Assembly: GCF_025499465.1 (NCBI RefSeq)
Contig: NZ_JAIMCA010000004.1
Location: forward strand, 620,001 to 684,000
Length of the DNA stretch: 64,000 bases
Direction of reading: 5' to 3'
From: Allobosea sp. BH3
GTDB taxonomy: Bacteria > Pseudomonadota > Alphaproteobacteria > Rhizobiales > Beijerinckiaceae
Part shown: positions 18,143 to 28,536 of the stretch, in pieces
How positions within the stretch are numbered: position 1 is the first letter of the stretch
How the letters are laid out: each line of letters starts with the position of its first letter
The notes under the pieces: model-generated
Database searches by the model: none
The model's input: the letters and a program-made list of their open reading frames with translations, nothing else
Told to the model about the DNA's origin: nothing
Position numbers and translations under genes: made by a program

Positions 18143-18517
18143 ATGAACCGTATCGCCCTTTCACTGGCCGCCCTGCTGGCGGCCGGCATGCCGAACCTCT
18201 CTCTGGCTCAGCAGCACCAGCATCATGGGGCGCCCGCAGCAGCTGCTCCGGCCACCGCTGAGAGCGCCGCCACCAAGGCCTTCAAGGACGCGAATGCCAG
18301 GATGCACAAGGACATGGACATCGCCTATTCAGGCGACGCCGATGCCGATTTCGTCCGCGGCATGATCCCGCATCACCAGGGCGCGATCGACATGGCCAAG
18401 GTCGCCCTCGCCCACGGCAAGGACCCTGAGATCCGGAAGCTCGCCGAAAGCGTCATCCGAGACCAGGAGAAGGAGGTCACGATGATGCACGACTGGCTGA
18501 AGAAGAACGGCAAGTAG
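18143..18517 (+). CDS. DUF305 periplasmic protein
   Basis: 124 residues with a signal peptide ending near LSLAQ, then a His-rich stretch HQHHG and the DUF305 core MIPHHQGAIDMAKVAL and DQEKEVTMMHDWLKK. Met and His residues repeat at helix spacing. DUF305 proteins include the cyanobacterial copper-binding protein CopM, so periplasmic copper handling is plausible. It lies 78 bases after the Cys/His protein, probably in one transcript. A weak inverted repeat follows at about 18540-18560. Confidence 0.85.
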   Translation: MNRIALSLAALLAAGMPNLSLAQQHQHHGAPAAAAPATAESAATKAFKDANARMHKDMDIAYSGDADADFVRGMIPHHQGAIDMAKVALAHGKDPEIRKLAESVIRDQEKEVTMMHDWLKKNGK

Positions 18518-18602
18518 CCCGTGCTGACGGGCGTGGGCAGGCGCCTTCGGGCGCTTGCTCTCGTCCCTTCCCACTGGCAGAGAGATTGGACAGGTTCGCG
18601 CC

Positions 18603-18703
18603 TTAGATCATCGCGCGTCCTATCGGACGCGGTCACGATGACCTAACTCATTGCTATGGCATCGGACCGAAAGTGGAACCCACCTTTCGGTCCGATGCCA
18701 TAG
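18603..18703. repeat. Palindromic mosaic element, copy 3 (reverse)
   Basis: The module with TTAGATCATCGCGCGTCC comes first. It is followed by the palindrome GCTATGGCATCGGACCGAAA to its complement ending GGTCCGATGCCATAGC (18654-18703), one of the longest perfect arm pairs among the copies. The orientation is opposite to the copy at 1744. Confidence 0.7.
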
Positions 18704-18765
18704 CTGTGACGACGTGGGCCGCCTACCACGCATTCCCACCCTCGGTTTCCAGCCCAGCGGCCTGC

Positions 18766-19803
18766 ATGAAACGCTATCTCGACTACCTTTGGCCGATCAT
18801 CGGGCTCATCGCCGTCGTCTGGTCCGTCGAACTGCTCTGGGACAAGCTCAAGGCCGAGGCCGGGACCGACGACGCGATCCAGGCGCTGCTGGAAAACGCC
18901 GGTCTCTGGGAGAGCATCAAGATCATCGCCCACCGGATCGGGCACAAGATCGCGGTCATTCCGCACGAGGCCTTCTTCCATGCCGCGCTCGCGACGCTCG
19001 TCGCCTATGCCGCGCTCGCCTGGTACGACCGGATCGCCCTGATCCATCTCGGCAAGGAGAAGGGCATCTCCTGGTTCTACATCTCGCTCTGCTCCTTCGT
19101 GACCTATGCGCTCTCGCATAATATCGGCGCCTCGGTCTTCTCGGGCGGCATGGTGCGCTACCGGGCCTATACAGCGAAGGGCCTGAATGCGGCTGATGTC
19201 GCCGTGCTGGTGGCGCTCTGCTCCTTCACCTTCGCCTTCGGCACGATCCTGCTCATGGGCATCGTGCTGGTCTACGAGCCCGAGATCCTGCGACCTTTGA
19301 CGCGGATGTCGAAATGGTTCGCCATCGGCGACGGCACGGCGCGGTTGATCGGCGTCGGCATGCTCGCCTTCGTCGCGCTCTACACGATCGGCTCCTGGCT
19401 CAAGCTCAAGCCGCTCAGGATCGGCAAGTTCGAGCTCATCTACCCACGGCTGCGCATCGTCGCCCGGCAATATCTGGCTGCGCCGCTGGAACTCGCGGGC
19501 GCTGCGGGCATCATCTATTTCGCCCTGCCGGAGCAGGGAAATCCGGGCTTCATGATCGTCCTCGGCGCCTTTCTGCTCTCCTTCTCGGCCGGGCTTCTCA
19601 GCCAGGTGCCGGGCGGCGTCGGCGTGATGGAAGCGGTCTTCCTCGCGGTGATGCCGGGCATGCAGGCGCCTGCCGTCTTCGCCGCGCTGCTGATCTGGCG
19701 GCTGTTCTACCTGATCCTGCCGCTGGTGATCTCGCTGCCGATCGTGCTCGCCTTCGAGCGTGCCCAGCTCAAGCGCAGCACGCGCATCGCGCCACCACCC
19801 TAG
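18766..19803 (+). CDS. Lysylphosphatidylglycerol-flippase-like membrane protein (UPF0104 type)
   Basis: 345 residues from MKRYLDYLWPIIG. Codons further upstream lie in the mosaic element. There are about eight hydrophobic helices. HNIGASVFSGGMVRYRAY and LLSQVPGGVGVMEAVFL are the conserved turns of the YbhN/MprF-N flippase superfamily. There is no aminoacyltransferase domain, so it is the membrane part only. The likely role is lipid or glycolipid translocation across the inner membrane, but the substrate is unknown. It is convergent with the EamA gene. Confidence 0.75.
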   Translation: MKRYLDYLWPIIGLIAVVWSVELLWDKLKAEAGTDDAIQALLENAGLWESIKIIAHRIGHKIAVIPHEAFFHAALATLVAYAALAWYDRIALIHLGKEKGISWFYISLCSFVTYALSHNIGASVFSGGMVRYRAYTAKGLNAADVAVLVALCSFTFAFGTILLMGIVLVYEPEILRPLTRMSKWFAIGDGTARLIGVGMLAFVALYTIGSWLKLKPLRIGKFELIYPRLRIVARQYLAAPLELAGAAGIIYFALPEQGNPGFMIVLGAFLLSFSAGLLSQVPGGVGVMEAVFLAVMPGMQAPAVFAALLIWRLFYLILPLVISLPIVLAFERAQLKRSTRIAPPP

Positions 19804-19809
19804 AAGCTG

Positions 19810-20706
19810 TCAGCGGCGCAGCGCGATCGCCGCGGCGGCGAACATCAGCACGGCTCCAACCGCCTCGCTCGGGCCGAACGGCTCGCCCAGCAGCAGGACG
19901 CCGGCAATGACGGCAATGACCGGGCTGACGAAGGCATAGAGCCCCGCCCCGAACGCGCCCCAGTCCCGCAGCAGCCTGATGTAGATGGTGAAGCCGACGA
20001 GCGAGCCGGCGACCACCAGGAAGGCTACGGCGGGCGCGACCGGCCAGCGCAGCAGGGTCGCGAGTTCGCGAGCCCCGACCGGTTCGAGCGCCAGCGTCGC
20101 TGCAACGAGACCGAGCGCACCGATCGCGGTCTGCCAGCTTGCCAGCGTCAGCGTCGGCATCGTCCCCGCGATCCGCCGGCTCAGCACGGCGCCCACGCAG
20201 TAGCAGAGCGTGCCGAAGGCGACCGCGGCTAGGCCCCAGGCCTCGAGGACATCTCCCGACGCGCTTCCACCGCCGACGAGACGCTGCGCGAAAAGGAAGC
20301 CGAGCCCGACAATTCCCAGCGCGATGGCCAGCACCCGCCGGGCGGTGATCGCCTGGCCTTCGAGCATCCGGCTGGCGAGCAGCGTCCAGACCGGGATCGT
20401 CGCCATGTTGACGATGGCCGAAAGCCCGGACGGCGCGTGGGCCGCGCCCCAGAACAGGAATGCGTAGTTGGCGGTGTTGACGAGAAGCGAGGTCGCGATC
20501 AGCCGCGGCCAGGCGGCACGCGGCACCTTGAGAACGTCGCGCCCGGCCCAGGCGAGCAGGAGCACGCCGGCTATGACGAAACGGGCCGACGCCAGCAGCA
20601 GCGGCGACGCGTGCTCCGAGGCGACCCTGACCGGCAGGAACGTCAGGCCCCAGACCAGACACAGGATGGCGAACAGGGCGGCGTTGCGGCTCATGCGCGC
20701 CGTCAT
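19810..20706 (-). CDS. EamA/DMT-family transporter
   Basis: 298 residues from the ATG at 20706. Another ATG at 20694 is possible, and neither has a clear ribosome site. There are ten hydrophobic helices in two EamA repeats: FAILCLVWGLTFLPVRVA opens the first and AWGLAAVAFGTLCYCVGAVLSRR opens the second. The GEPFGPSEAVGAVLMFAAAAIAL ending is typical of drug/metabolite exporters. No substrate can be assigned. It lies 7 bases from the convergent flippase-like gene. Confidence 0.85.
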   Translation of the reverse strand: MTARMSRNAALFAILCLVWGLTFLPVRVASEHASPLLLASARFVIAGVLLLAWAGRDVLKVPRAAWPRLIATSLLVNTANYAFLFWGAAHAPSGLSAIVNMATIPVWTLLASRMLEGQAITARRVLAIALGIVGLGFLFAQRLVGGGSASGDVLEAWGLAAVAFGTLCYCVGAVLSRRIAGTMPTLTLASWQTAIGALGLVAATLALEPVGARELATLLRWPVAPAVAFLVVAGSLVGFTIYIRLLRDWGAFGAGLYAFVSPVIAVIAGVLLLGEPFGPSEAVGAVLMFAAAAIALRR

Positions 20707-20714
20707 AAGCAAAG

Positions 20715-20743
20715 GCCCGCGGCGCCACCATTGCGCCGCGGGC
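20715..20743 (-). terminator. Stem-loop after flhA
   Basis: A perfect 11-base inverted repeat GCCCGCGGCGC / GCGCCGCGGGC with a 7-base loop. On the minus strand it is followed by CTTTGCTT, about 30 bases past the flhA stop and overlapping the leader of the EamA gene. Confidence 0.65.
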
Positions 20744-20772
20744 ATCGACGACCCGTGGAAAAGCGGCCTGCC

Positions 20773-22899
20773 TCAGACCGAGCCGACCGTCTTGAGGCGC
20801 ACGCGCGGATGGATTTCCGCCTGCGACAGCACCGGCGTCTCGCGGCGGAAGCGCTCGATGATCTGGCGCACGAAGGGACGAGCCAGCCCCGAAGCGACCA
20901 GCGCCGGCATCTCGCCGATGCGCGCCGCGTCCTCGAACTTCTCGCGGACATGATGCACGAATTCCTGCAGACGCGAGGGCTGCATGGCGAGGTGGCGTTC
21001 CTCGCCCTGACCAATGATCGATTCGGCGAAGACGCTCTCCCAGGCGGGCGACAGCGTGATGATCGACAGCACACCCTGCGGATTGGCGAACTGCGCACAG
21101 ATCTGGCGCGAGAGCCGGGCGCGGACGTGCTCGGCGATGTCGCGCGGGTTGCGTACGGTCGCCGAGACCTCGGCGATGCCTTCGATGATCGTCGGCAGGT
21201 CGCGGATCGAGATGCGCTCGGAGAGCAGCAGTTGCAGCACGCGCTGGATGCCGGTGGTCGAGATCTGGCTCGGCACGATCTCCTTGATGAGATCGGCATG
21301 GTCCTTCGGCAGCTCGCGCAGCAGCTTCTGCACCTCGCCATGCGAGAGCAGCTCCGGCATGTTCGACTTCAGCACCTCGGTAAGATGCGTCGAGATCACG
21401 GTGGCGGCGTCGACCACGGTGTAGCCGCGGATCTGCGCCTCGTCCTGCAGCGCCCCGTCGATCCAGGTCGCGGGCAGGCCGAAGGTCGGCTCCAGAACGT
21501 TGTGGCCAGGCAGGTTCACCGCCCCGCCCATCGGGTCCATCGCCATGTACTGGCCGGCATAGACGATGCCCTGGCCGGCATCGATCTCCTTGATCTTGAT
21601 GAAGTAGTGGTTCGCCTCGAGCTGGACATTGTCGACGATGCGGACTGCCGGCATGACAAAACCGAGTTCCGCCGCGAGCTGCCGGCGCAGCGCCCTGACC
21701 TGATCCGTCAGCCGGTCCTGCCCGTCCTGCGCATTGACCAGCGGCAGCAGCGCGTAGCCGATCTCGATCTTGAGCTCGTCCATCTTGAGCAGGTCGTTGA
21801 GCGTCTCCTCGCGCGGCGTGCCATCGGCGGCAACCGCTCCCGCTTCGCCGGCCCCGGCCTCGACCTGAGCCGCGCGCTCCTTCGCCGTCTTGCCGAAGCG
21901 ATAGGCCAGGAAACCTGAGCCCCCCGCCAGCACCAGGAAGGGCATCATCGGAATGCCGGGCAGCAGCGCGATCAGGAGCATCACCCCCGCCGACATGCCG
22001 AGCGCCTTCGGATAGCCAGAAAGCTGCTTGCCGAGCGCCTTGTCGGCCGAGCCGCGGACGCCGGACTTGGAGACGAGCAGGCCCGCCGCGGTCGAGACGA
22101 TCAGCGCCGGAATCTGGCTGACCAGACCGTCACCCACCGTGAGCAGGGTGTAGTTATGCGCCGCCTGGCCGAAGCTCAGGTTCTGCTGCGCCACGCCGAT
22201 GATGATGCCGCCCAGCACGTTGATGAAGGTGATGAGCAGGCCGGCGATGGCGTCGCCGCGCACGAATTTGGAGGCACCGTCCATCGAGCCGAAGAAGGAG
22301 GATTCGTCCTCCAACTCCTTGCGGCGGACCTTGGCGACCTCCTGGTCGATCAGCCCCGCGGAGAGATCGGCGTCGATGGCCATTTGCTTGCCGGGCATGG
22401 CGTCGAGGCTGAAGCGCGCCGCGACCTCGGCGATGCGGCCCGAGCCCTTGGTGATGACCACGAAGTTCACGATGATCAGGATGGTGAAGACGATCACCCC
22501 GATCACGAAATTGCCGCTCATGACGAAGCCGGCGAAAGCCTCGATGACATGGCCCGCAGCCGCAGTGCCCTCATGCCCATGCGCCAGGATGAGGCGCGTC
22601 GAGGCGAGGTTGAGCGCCAGCCGGAACATGGTGACGATCAGCAGCACGGTCGGGAAGGCCGAGAACTCCAGCGGCTCCTCGATGAAGAGCGCGGTCATCA
22701 GCACCAGCACCGACAGGATGATCGAGAGCGCCAACAGCAGGTCGAGCAGCAGCGCCGGCATCGGGAAGATGAGCACCACAAGGATGCCCATGACGCCGAA
22801 GGCGAGGAAAAGATCAGGCCGGTTGAAGATCTTCGCCAGCGCATCCCGATCGGGAAGGCGGAAACCGCTACTGCCTTGCCCCGCCGTCACATCGGTCAT
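20773..22899 (-). CDS. flhA: Flagellar export gate protein FlhA
   Basis: 708 residues from MTDVTAGQ at 22899, with GGAG 8 bases upstream. The N-terminal half has eight membrane helices with the FHIPEP-type loop seen as EVAARFSLDAMPGKQMAIDADLSAGLID. The C-terminal cytoplasmic domain (from about 350) docks chaperone-substrate complexes. FlhA forms the nonameric ring of the flagellar type III export gate. flhB and fliPQR are not in the window. The gene is divergent from an MFS gene, with no flagellar neighbour on either side. Confidence 0.95.
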   Translation of the reverse strand: MTDVTAGQGSSGFRLPDRDALAKIFNRPDLFLAFGVMGILVVLIFPMPALLLDLLLALSIILSVLVLMTALFIEEPLEFSAFPTVLLIVTMFRLALNLASTRLILAHGHEGTAAAGHVIEAFAGFVMSGNFVIGVIVFTILIIVNFVVITKGSGRIAEVAARFSLDAMPGKQMAIDADLSAGLIDQEVAKVRRKELEDESSFFGSMDGASKFVRGDAIAGLLITFINVLGGIIIGVAQQNLSFGQAAHNYTLLTVGDGLVSQIPALIVSTAAGLLVSKSGVRGSADKALGKQLSGYPKALGMSAGVMLLIALLPGIPMMPFLVLAGGSGFLAYRFGKTAKERAAQVEAGAGEAGAVAADGTPREETLNDLLKMDELKIEIGYALLPLVNAQDGQDRLTDQVRALRRQLAAELGFVMPAVRIVDNVQLEANHYFIKIKEIDAGQGIVYAGQYMAMDPMGGAVNLPGHNVLEPTFGLPATWIDGALQDEAQIRGYTVVDAATVISTHLTEVLKSNMPELLSHGEVQKLLRELPKDHADLIKEIVPSQISTTGIQRVLQLLLSERISIRDLPTIIEGIAEVSATVRNPRDIAEHVRARLSRQICAQFANPQGVLSIITLSPAWESVFAESIIGQGEERHLAMQPSRLQEFVHHVREKFEDAARIGEMPALVASGLARPFVRQIIERFRRETPVLSQAEIHPRVRLKTVGSV

Positions 22900-23096
22900 T
22901 GACCGCTCCGCCCATCCCTTGGCCCGCCATGCGGGCTCGCGCGCCCCGAAGCGGGGCACGACCCGGCAATTCTTGCCGGGCATATGGTGAACGAATTGCT
23001 AAGAAGGCTCGGAGCCACCTGCCCCAATCCTGGGCGGAACCTTCCCGCGGGCAGCCGGTTATCCCACCGCCCCGGCAGCAGGTGGAGGAAACCGGC

Positions 23097-24539
23097 ATGA
23101 CAGCGCCGGCCGCGGAACAGCGCGGCACGATCGAAACCGACGTGCCCGCGCGGCTGGATCGCCTGCCCTGGTCCCGCTTTCACACGCTCGTCGTCGTCGC
23201 GCTCGGCGTCACCTGGATCCTGGACGGGCTCGAGGTCACGCTGGCCGGCTCCGTCTCCGGCGCCCTGAAGGAAAGCCCGGTCCTCAGGCTCACCAATACC
23301 GAGATCGGGCTGGCCGGTGCGGCCTATATCGCAGGCGCCGTGCTGGGCGCCGTGCTCTTCGGCTGGCTCACCGACCGGCTCGGCCGCAAGAAGCTCTTCA
23401 CCATCACGGTGCTGGTGTATCTGGCCGCCACGGCGGCAACCGCCTTCTCCTGGAACGTGGCGAGCTTCATCGCCTTCCGCTTCCTGACCGGAATGGGCAT
23501 AGGCGGCGAATACACCGCCATCAACTCTACAATCCAAGAACTCATCCCCGCCCGCATGCGCGGCTGGACGGACCTCGTCATCAACGGCTCGTTCTGGATC
23601 GGCGCGGCGCTCGGTGCGCTGGGCGCCATCATCCTGCTCGATCCCGCCGTGATCGATCCCGAGAAGGGCTGGCGCCTCGCCTTCTTCATCGGCGCGGCGC
23701 TGGGCCTCGTCATCCTCTTCCTCCGGCAATGGATACCGGAGAGCCCGCGATGGCTCATCAGCCATGGCCATACCGAGCGCGCCGCAGCCATCGTCTCCGA
23801 CATCGAGCGGCGCTGCAGCTCGGTCCCGCGGCCCGGCGAGACGCTCCAACTGACCCGCCTGCGCCCACGCACCGCCATTCCGCTCGGCGAGGTCTTCGAG
23901 GCGCTCTTCGTCATCCATCGCGAGCGCGCGCTGGTGGGGCTCGCTCTGATGCTGGCGCAGGCCTTCTTCTACAACGCGATCTTCTTCACCTACGCCCTGA
24001 TCCTGACCGACTTCTACGGCGTGCCCTCGCAACAGGTCGGCTGGTTCATCCTGCCCTTCGCCGCAGGCAATTTCCTCGGCCCGCTCCTGATCGGCCGGCT
24101 TTTCGATACGCTGGGCCGGCGCGTCATGATCGCGACGACCTATGCGCTGTCCGGCCTGCTGCTGGCCGGAACGGGCTATCTCTTCCAGCAGGACCTGCTC
24201 ACCGCCACGCAGCTCACCCTGTGCTGGAGCGTCGTCTTCTTCTTCGCCTCGGCAGCGGCGAGTTCCGCCTATCTCACGGTCTCCGAGACCTTCCCTGTCG
24301 AGATGCGCGCGCTCGCCATTGCGCTCTTCTATGCCATCGGCACGGGCGCAGGCGGCATTGCCGGCCCCTGGCTCTTCGGCATCCTGATCGACACCGGCTC
24401 CCGCACCAGCGTCTTCGGCGGCTATCTGCTCGGTGCGGCCCTGATGCTGGCCGCCGCTTTCATCGCGGCTCGCTACGCCGTCCGCGCCGAGCGCAAGCCG
24501 CTCGAAGCCGTCGCCCGGCCGCTCAACGCCGTCGACTGA
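23097..24539 (+). CDS. MFS transporter, sugar/aromatic-acid porter type
   Basis: 480 residues from the ATG at 23097, preceded by GGAGG at ideal spacing. The in-frame extension back to 22899 overlaps the flhA start and is rejected. There are twelve helices. The loop 2-3 motif GWLTDRLGRKKLF and RFLTGMGIGGEYTAINSTIQELIPAR are typical of the sugar porter and NiaP/AAHS groups. WIPESPRWLISHGHTERA is the PESPRWL signature of the sugar porter fold. The substrate is probably a small organic acid or polyol and cannot be narrowed. Confidence 0.85.
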   Translation: MTAPAAEQRGTIETDVPARLDRLPWSRFHTLVVVALGVTWILDGLEVTLAGSVSGALKESPVLRLTNTEIGLAGAAYIAGAVLGAVLFGWLTDRLGRKKLFTITVLVYLAATAATAFSWNVASFIAFRFLTGMGIGGEYTAINSTIQELIPARMRGWTDLVINGSFWIGAALGALGAIILLDPAVIDPEKGWRLAFFIGAALGLVILFLRQWIPESPRWLISHGHTERAAAIVSDIERRCSSVPRPGETLQLTRLRPRTAIPLGEVFEALFVIHRERALVGLALMLAQAFFYNAIFFTYALILTDFYGVPSQQVGWFILPFAAGNFLGPLLIGRLFDTLGRRVMIATTYALSGLLLAGTGYLFQQDLLTATQLTLCWSVVFFFASAAASSAYLTVSETFPVEMRALAIALFYAIGTGAGGIAGPWLFGILIDTGSRTSVFGGYLLGAALMLAAAFIAARYAVRAERKPLEAVARPLNAVD

Positions 24540-24674
24540 TGGTGGGCCACCCGCAGTCGCCGATTGCCGAACGCAGCTGGACGGAACAAGCCATCCTCTA
24601 AATGCATTATTTCCCGCCTGCATTCCGCGCTTAAGAATGCATGGGAGATGCAGTCAGACAGCCTGGAGGTCATA

Positions 24675-25007
24675 GTGGACAGACGTTCATTCCTGATGGC
24701 GCTGGTCGGTGGCGTTACGGCAGCCGGCTTCGGCGGCATTGCCGTAACGGAAGCCGCACAGCCGAAGCTCGTGCCGGTGCCGCGCCCGGATCGCGCGCCC
24801 GACAAGGGTGAAGAGCACAAGAGCGACGAGGCCGTCTCGGCCGAGACGAAGGAAGCGCTCGACAAGACCGACGCCGAATTCAGCCAGTACTACTATTACC
24901 GGCGCCCACGCTATTATGCTCGTCCGCGCTACTATGCCCGTCCGCGCTATTATTATCGCCCGCGCTACTATGCACGACCGCGCTACTATCGCCGCCGCTA
25001 TTGGTGA
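24675..25007 (+). CDS. Tat-exported protein with Tyr/Arg-rich tail
   Basis: 110 residues from the GTG at 24675. GGAGG lies 5 bases upstream and the product then begins (V/M)DRRSFLMALVGG, a good twin-arginine signal. An ATG at 24648 lacks such a site. After a short charged linker the last 40 residues consist almost only of Tyr, Arg, Pro and Ala in units of RPRYYA. The DNA repeats the unit CGCTACTATGC with variations. The tail resembles those seen in small Rhizobiales Tat proteins of unknown function. It lies downstream of the MFS gene and convergent with flbD. Confidence 0.75.
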   Translation: MDRRSFLMALVGGVTAAGFGGIAVTEAAQPKLVPVPRPDRAPDKGEEHKSDEAVSAETKEALDKTDAEFSQYYYYRRPRYYARPRYYARPRYYYRPRYYARPRYYRRRYW

Positions 25008-25022
25008 GAGCGAACCTCCGGG

Positions 25023-26390
<1,368 letters not shown>

Positions 26391-26434
26391 GGCTCAGCCC
26401 CTTCTTTCTGTAGTCGTATAGTCGCGGCCCGACG

Positions 26435-26785
26435 TCACCGGTCGGCCTTGATGATTTCGGTCATGGTCACGCCCAGCCGGTCCTCGACGACGACGACCTC
26501 GCCGCGCGCCACCAGCCGCTCGTTGACGAAGATGTCGATCGCCTCGCCGACACGCCGGTCGAGCTCCAGCACCGTGCCAGGCACGATCTGCAGCATATCG
26601 CCCACCGCCATCTTCGAAGAGCCGAGCACCGCTGAAACCGTGACCGGCACGTCGAAGACCTGCTCCAGATCCTCTGCCGTCTTGACCGGGACCGGGCCCG
26701 AGCGGTCGGGCTTGGCGTTGTCCCGATCGAAGGACAGGTCGGCCTGGTTCAGCGGCGGCAGGTTGAGGTCGTTCTCCTGGCTCAT
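26435..26785 (-). CDS. fliN: Flagellar motor switch protein FliN
   Basis: 116 residues. A variable 40-residue N-terminus is followed by the SpoA/C-ring domain: VFDVPVTVSAVLGSSKMAVGDMLQIVPGTVLELDR and IFVNERLVARGEVVVVEDRLGV. It forms the base of the cytoplasmic rotor ring with FliM and FliG and binds CheY-P in some species. fliM is not in the window. It is 11 bases downstream of fliH. Confidence 0.93.
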   Translation of the reverse strand: MSQENDLNLPPLNQADLSFDRDNAKPDRSGPVPVKTAEDLEQVFDVPVTVSAVLGSSKMAVGDMLQIVPGTVLELDRRVGEAIDIFVNERLVARGEVVVVEDRLGVTMTEIIKADR

Positions 26786-26796
26786 GGCTCAAACCT

Positions 26797-27441
26797 TCAT
26801 GATTCTGTGAGGCTGCGGCCGAACACACGCAGCACCGCATGCTCGACCAGCGCCGCAATCTGCTGGCTGTCGAGGACGAAACCGCCCTCCGCCCATTCGA
26901 TACGTCCGTCGCCGGGCGCGATCTCCGGCTCTCCCAGCACGATCAGCCTGCCGGCAAAACCCTGCTCGGCGGCGAGCCGGCGGGCCAGCTCCTCGGCCAT
27001 CTCGACCGCCGCCTCGTTGACGCGCAGCACGAGATGGGGCGCCTGCCGAGCGTGGCCGAGGCATTCGCGGATGGCTCCGGCGAGAGCGGCCTGCGGCTTC
27101 TCCGCGAGCGCGGCACCGGCGAGTGCCCTCGCCAGCGTGATGGCGAGATGCCCCGCCTGTTCCTCGATCATGGCGGAACGAGCCGCCTGTTCCACGAAGA
27201 GCCGCTCCGCCGACTGGGCGAGCTGGCCGGCAAGCGCGCCGAGCTGCGCCTCAATCTCCTGCCTGGCCTGGTCCTGACCGGAGCGAAAGCCCTCAGCGAG
27301 GGCCTCGACGCGGGCCTCCTCACGGGCGGCGGCCTTCTGCGCAGCGAGCTCGGCCCGGGCTGCGGCCTGCTCCATTTCGCCGCTCCGGCGTCCACCCTCA
27401 CCGAAGTCCGTCCCAAAGGTGAATTTCGTGGCGGTGGCCAT
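26797..27441 (-). CDS. fliH: Flagellar assembly protein FliH
   Basis: 214 residues: an Ala/Glu-rich coiled-coil first half (EARVEALAEGFRSGQDQARQ) and a C-terminal domain with GDGRIEWAEGGFVLDSQQI, the FliH/HrpE/YscL ending. It is the peripheral stalk and regulator of the FliI ATPase. In Caulobacter this position in the operon holds FlbE, the FliH orthologue. Its start is 1 base after the fliG stop region, so translation is coupled. The assignment relies on operon position plus the C-terminal pattern. Confidence 0.85.
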   Translation of the reverse strand: MATATKFTFGTDFGEGGRRSGEMEQAAARAELAAQKAAAREEARVEALAEGFRSGQDQARQEIEAQLGALAGQLAQSAERLFVEQAARSAMIEEQAGHLAITLARALAGAALAEKPQAALAGAIRECLGHARQAPHLVLRVNEAAVEMAEELARRLAAEQGFAGRLIVLGEPEIAPGDGRIEWAEGGFVLDSQQIAALVEHAVLRVFGRSLTES

Positions 27442-27442
27442 C

Positions 27443-28522
27443 TCAGTACACCAGCTCGTCTTCGGAATTGCCCTTGGACAGGACGATCTCGCCCCTCTCC
27501 GCGAGGTCCTTCGTGAGCTGCGCGAGTCGGCTCTGGGCCTCGTCTACCTCCTTGAGGCGCAGGGGGCCGAGCCCCTCCATGTCGTCCTGCATGATCTTGG
27601 CCGCGCGTTGGGACATGGCGCCGAAGAAGAAGTTGCGCATCGTCTCGCTCGCGCCCTTGAGCGCACGCGTCAGCGTGTCCTTGTCGACCTGCCGCATCAG
27701 CGTCTGCAGCCCGGCGGGGTCGAGCTGGATCAGGTCCTCGAAGGTGAACATCAGGGCGCGGATGCGCTCGGCCGATTCCGCATTGGAGGCGTCCAGCGCC
27801 GACAGGAAGCGCAGCTCGGTCTGGCGATCGAAGCCGTTGAAGATGTCGGCCATCATTTCGTGAGGGTCGCGCCGGCGGGTCTGGGTGAGCGTCGAGACGA
27901 ATTCGGTGCGCAGCGTGTTCTCGATGTGGTCGAGCGTTTCCTTCTGCACAGATTCGAGCCTCAGCATGCGGCCCACCACTTCGACGGACAGCTCGTTCGG
28001 CAGGTTGCGCAGCACGTTGGCGGCATGGTCCGCCCGGATCTTGGAGAGGATCACGGCGATGGTCTGGGGGTATTCGTTCTTGAGGAAGTTCGCGAGCACT
28101 GCGGCATCGATGTTGCCGAGCTTCTGCCACATGTTGCGGCCGGCCGGGCCCCTGATTTCCTCCATCAGCAGCGCGACCTGGTCGCTCGGCAGGATCTTCT
28201 CCAGCAGCGAGATCGTGCGGTCGAGTGAGCCGGTGACGGCGCCGGCAGCCGAGAGCGAGCCGACGAAATCGACCATCAGCTTCTCGACATCATCGGAATC
28301 GACCGTGCCGAGCTCGGCCATGGCGCGGGTGACGATTCGGATCTCGTCGTCGTCGAGTTCCTTCCAGAGCTGCCGGCCGTGCTCGTCGCCCAGCACGAGC
28401 AGGATGACAGCCGCGCGCTGCGGGCCGGTCATTTCGGCAACGTTGGTCACCGTGCCGAAACTGTTCGGTGTGACGTCCGATTGCCCGGTGCCGCGCGTCG
28501 CGAGGGCTCTGTTTTCCGCCAT
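27443..28522 (-). CDS. fliG: Flagellar motor switch protein FliG
   Basis: 359 residues, about the family length. The N-terminal domain opens MTGPQRAAVILLVLGDEHGRQLWKEL. The middle domain has the EHPQTIA-type motif as NEYPQTIAVILSKI. The C-terminal torque domain carries MFTFEDLIQLDP and charged residues facing the stator (VDKDTLTRALKGA). It links the FliF ring to the C-ring and generates torque against MotA. It is the second gene of the fliF operon. Confidence 0.95.
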   Translation of the reverse strand: MAENRALATRGTGQSDVTPNSFGTVTNVAEMTGPQRAAVILLVLGDEHGRQLWKELDDDEIRIVTRAMAELGTVDSDDVEKLMVDFVGSLSAAGAVTGSLDRTISLLEKILPSDQVALLMEEIRGPAGRNMWQKLGNIDAAVLANFLKNEYPQTIAVILSKIRADHAANVLRNLPNELSVEVVGRMLRLESVQKETLDHIENTLRTEFVSTLTQTRRRDPHEMMADIFNGFDRQTELRFLSALDASNAESAERIRALMFTFEDLIQLDPAGLQTLMRQVDKDTLTRALKGASETMRNFFFGAMSQRAAKIMQDDMEGLGPLRLKEVDEAQSRLAQLTKDLAERGEIVLSKGNSEDELVY

Positions 28523-28536
28523 GGCTCAGATACCCG

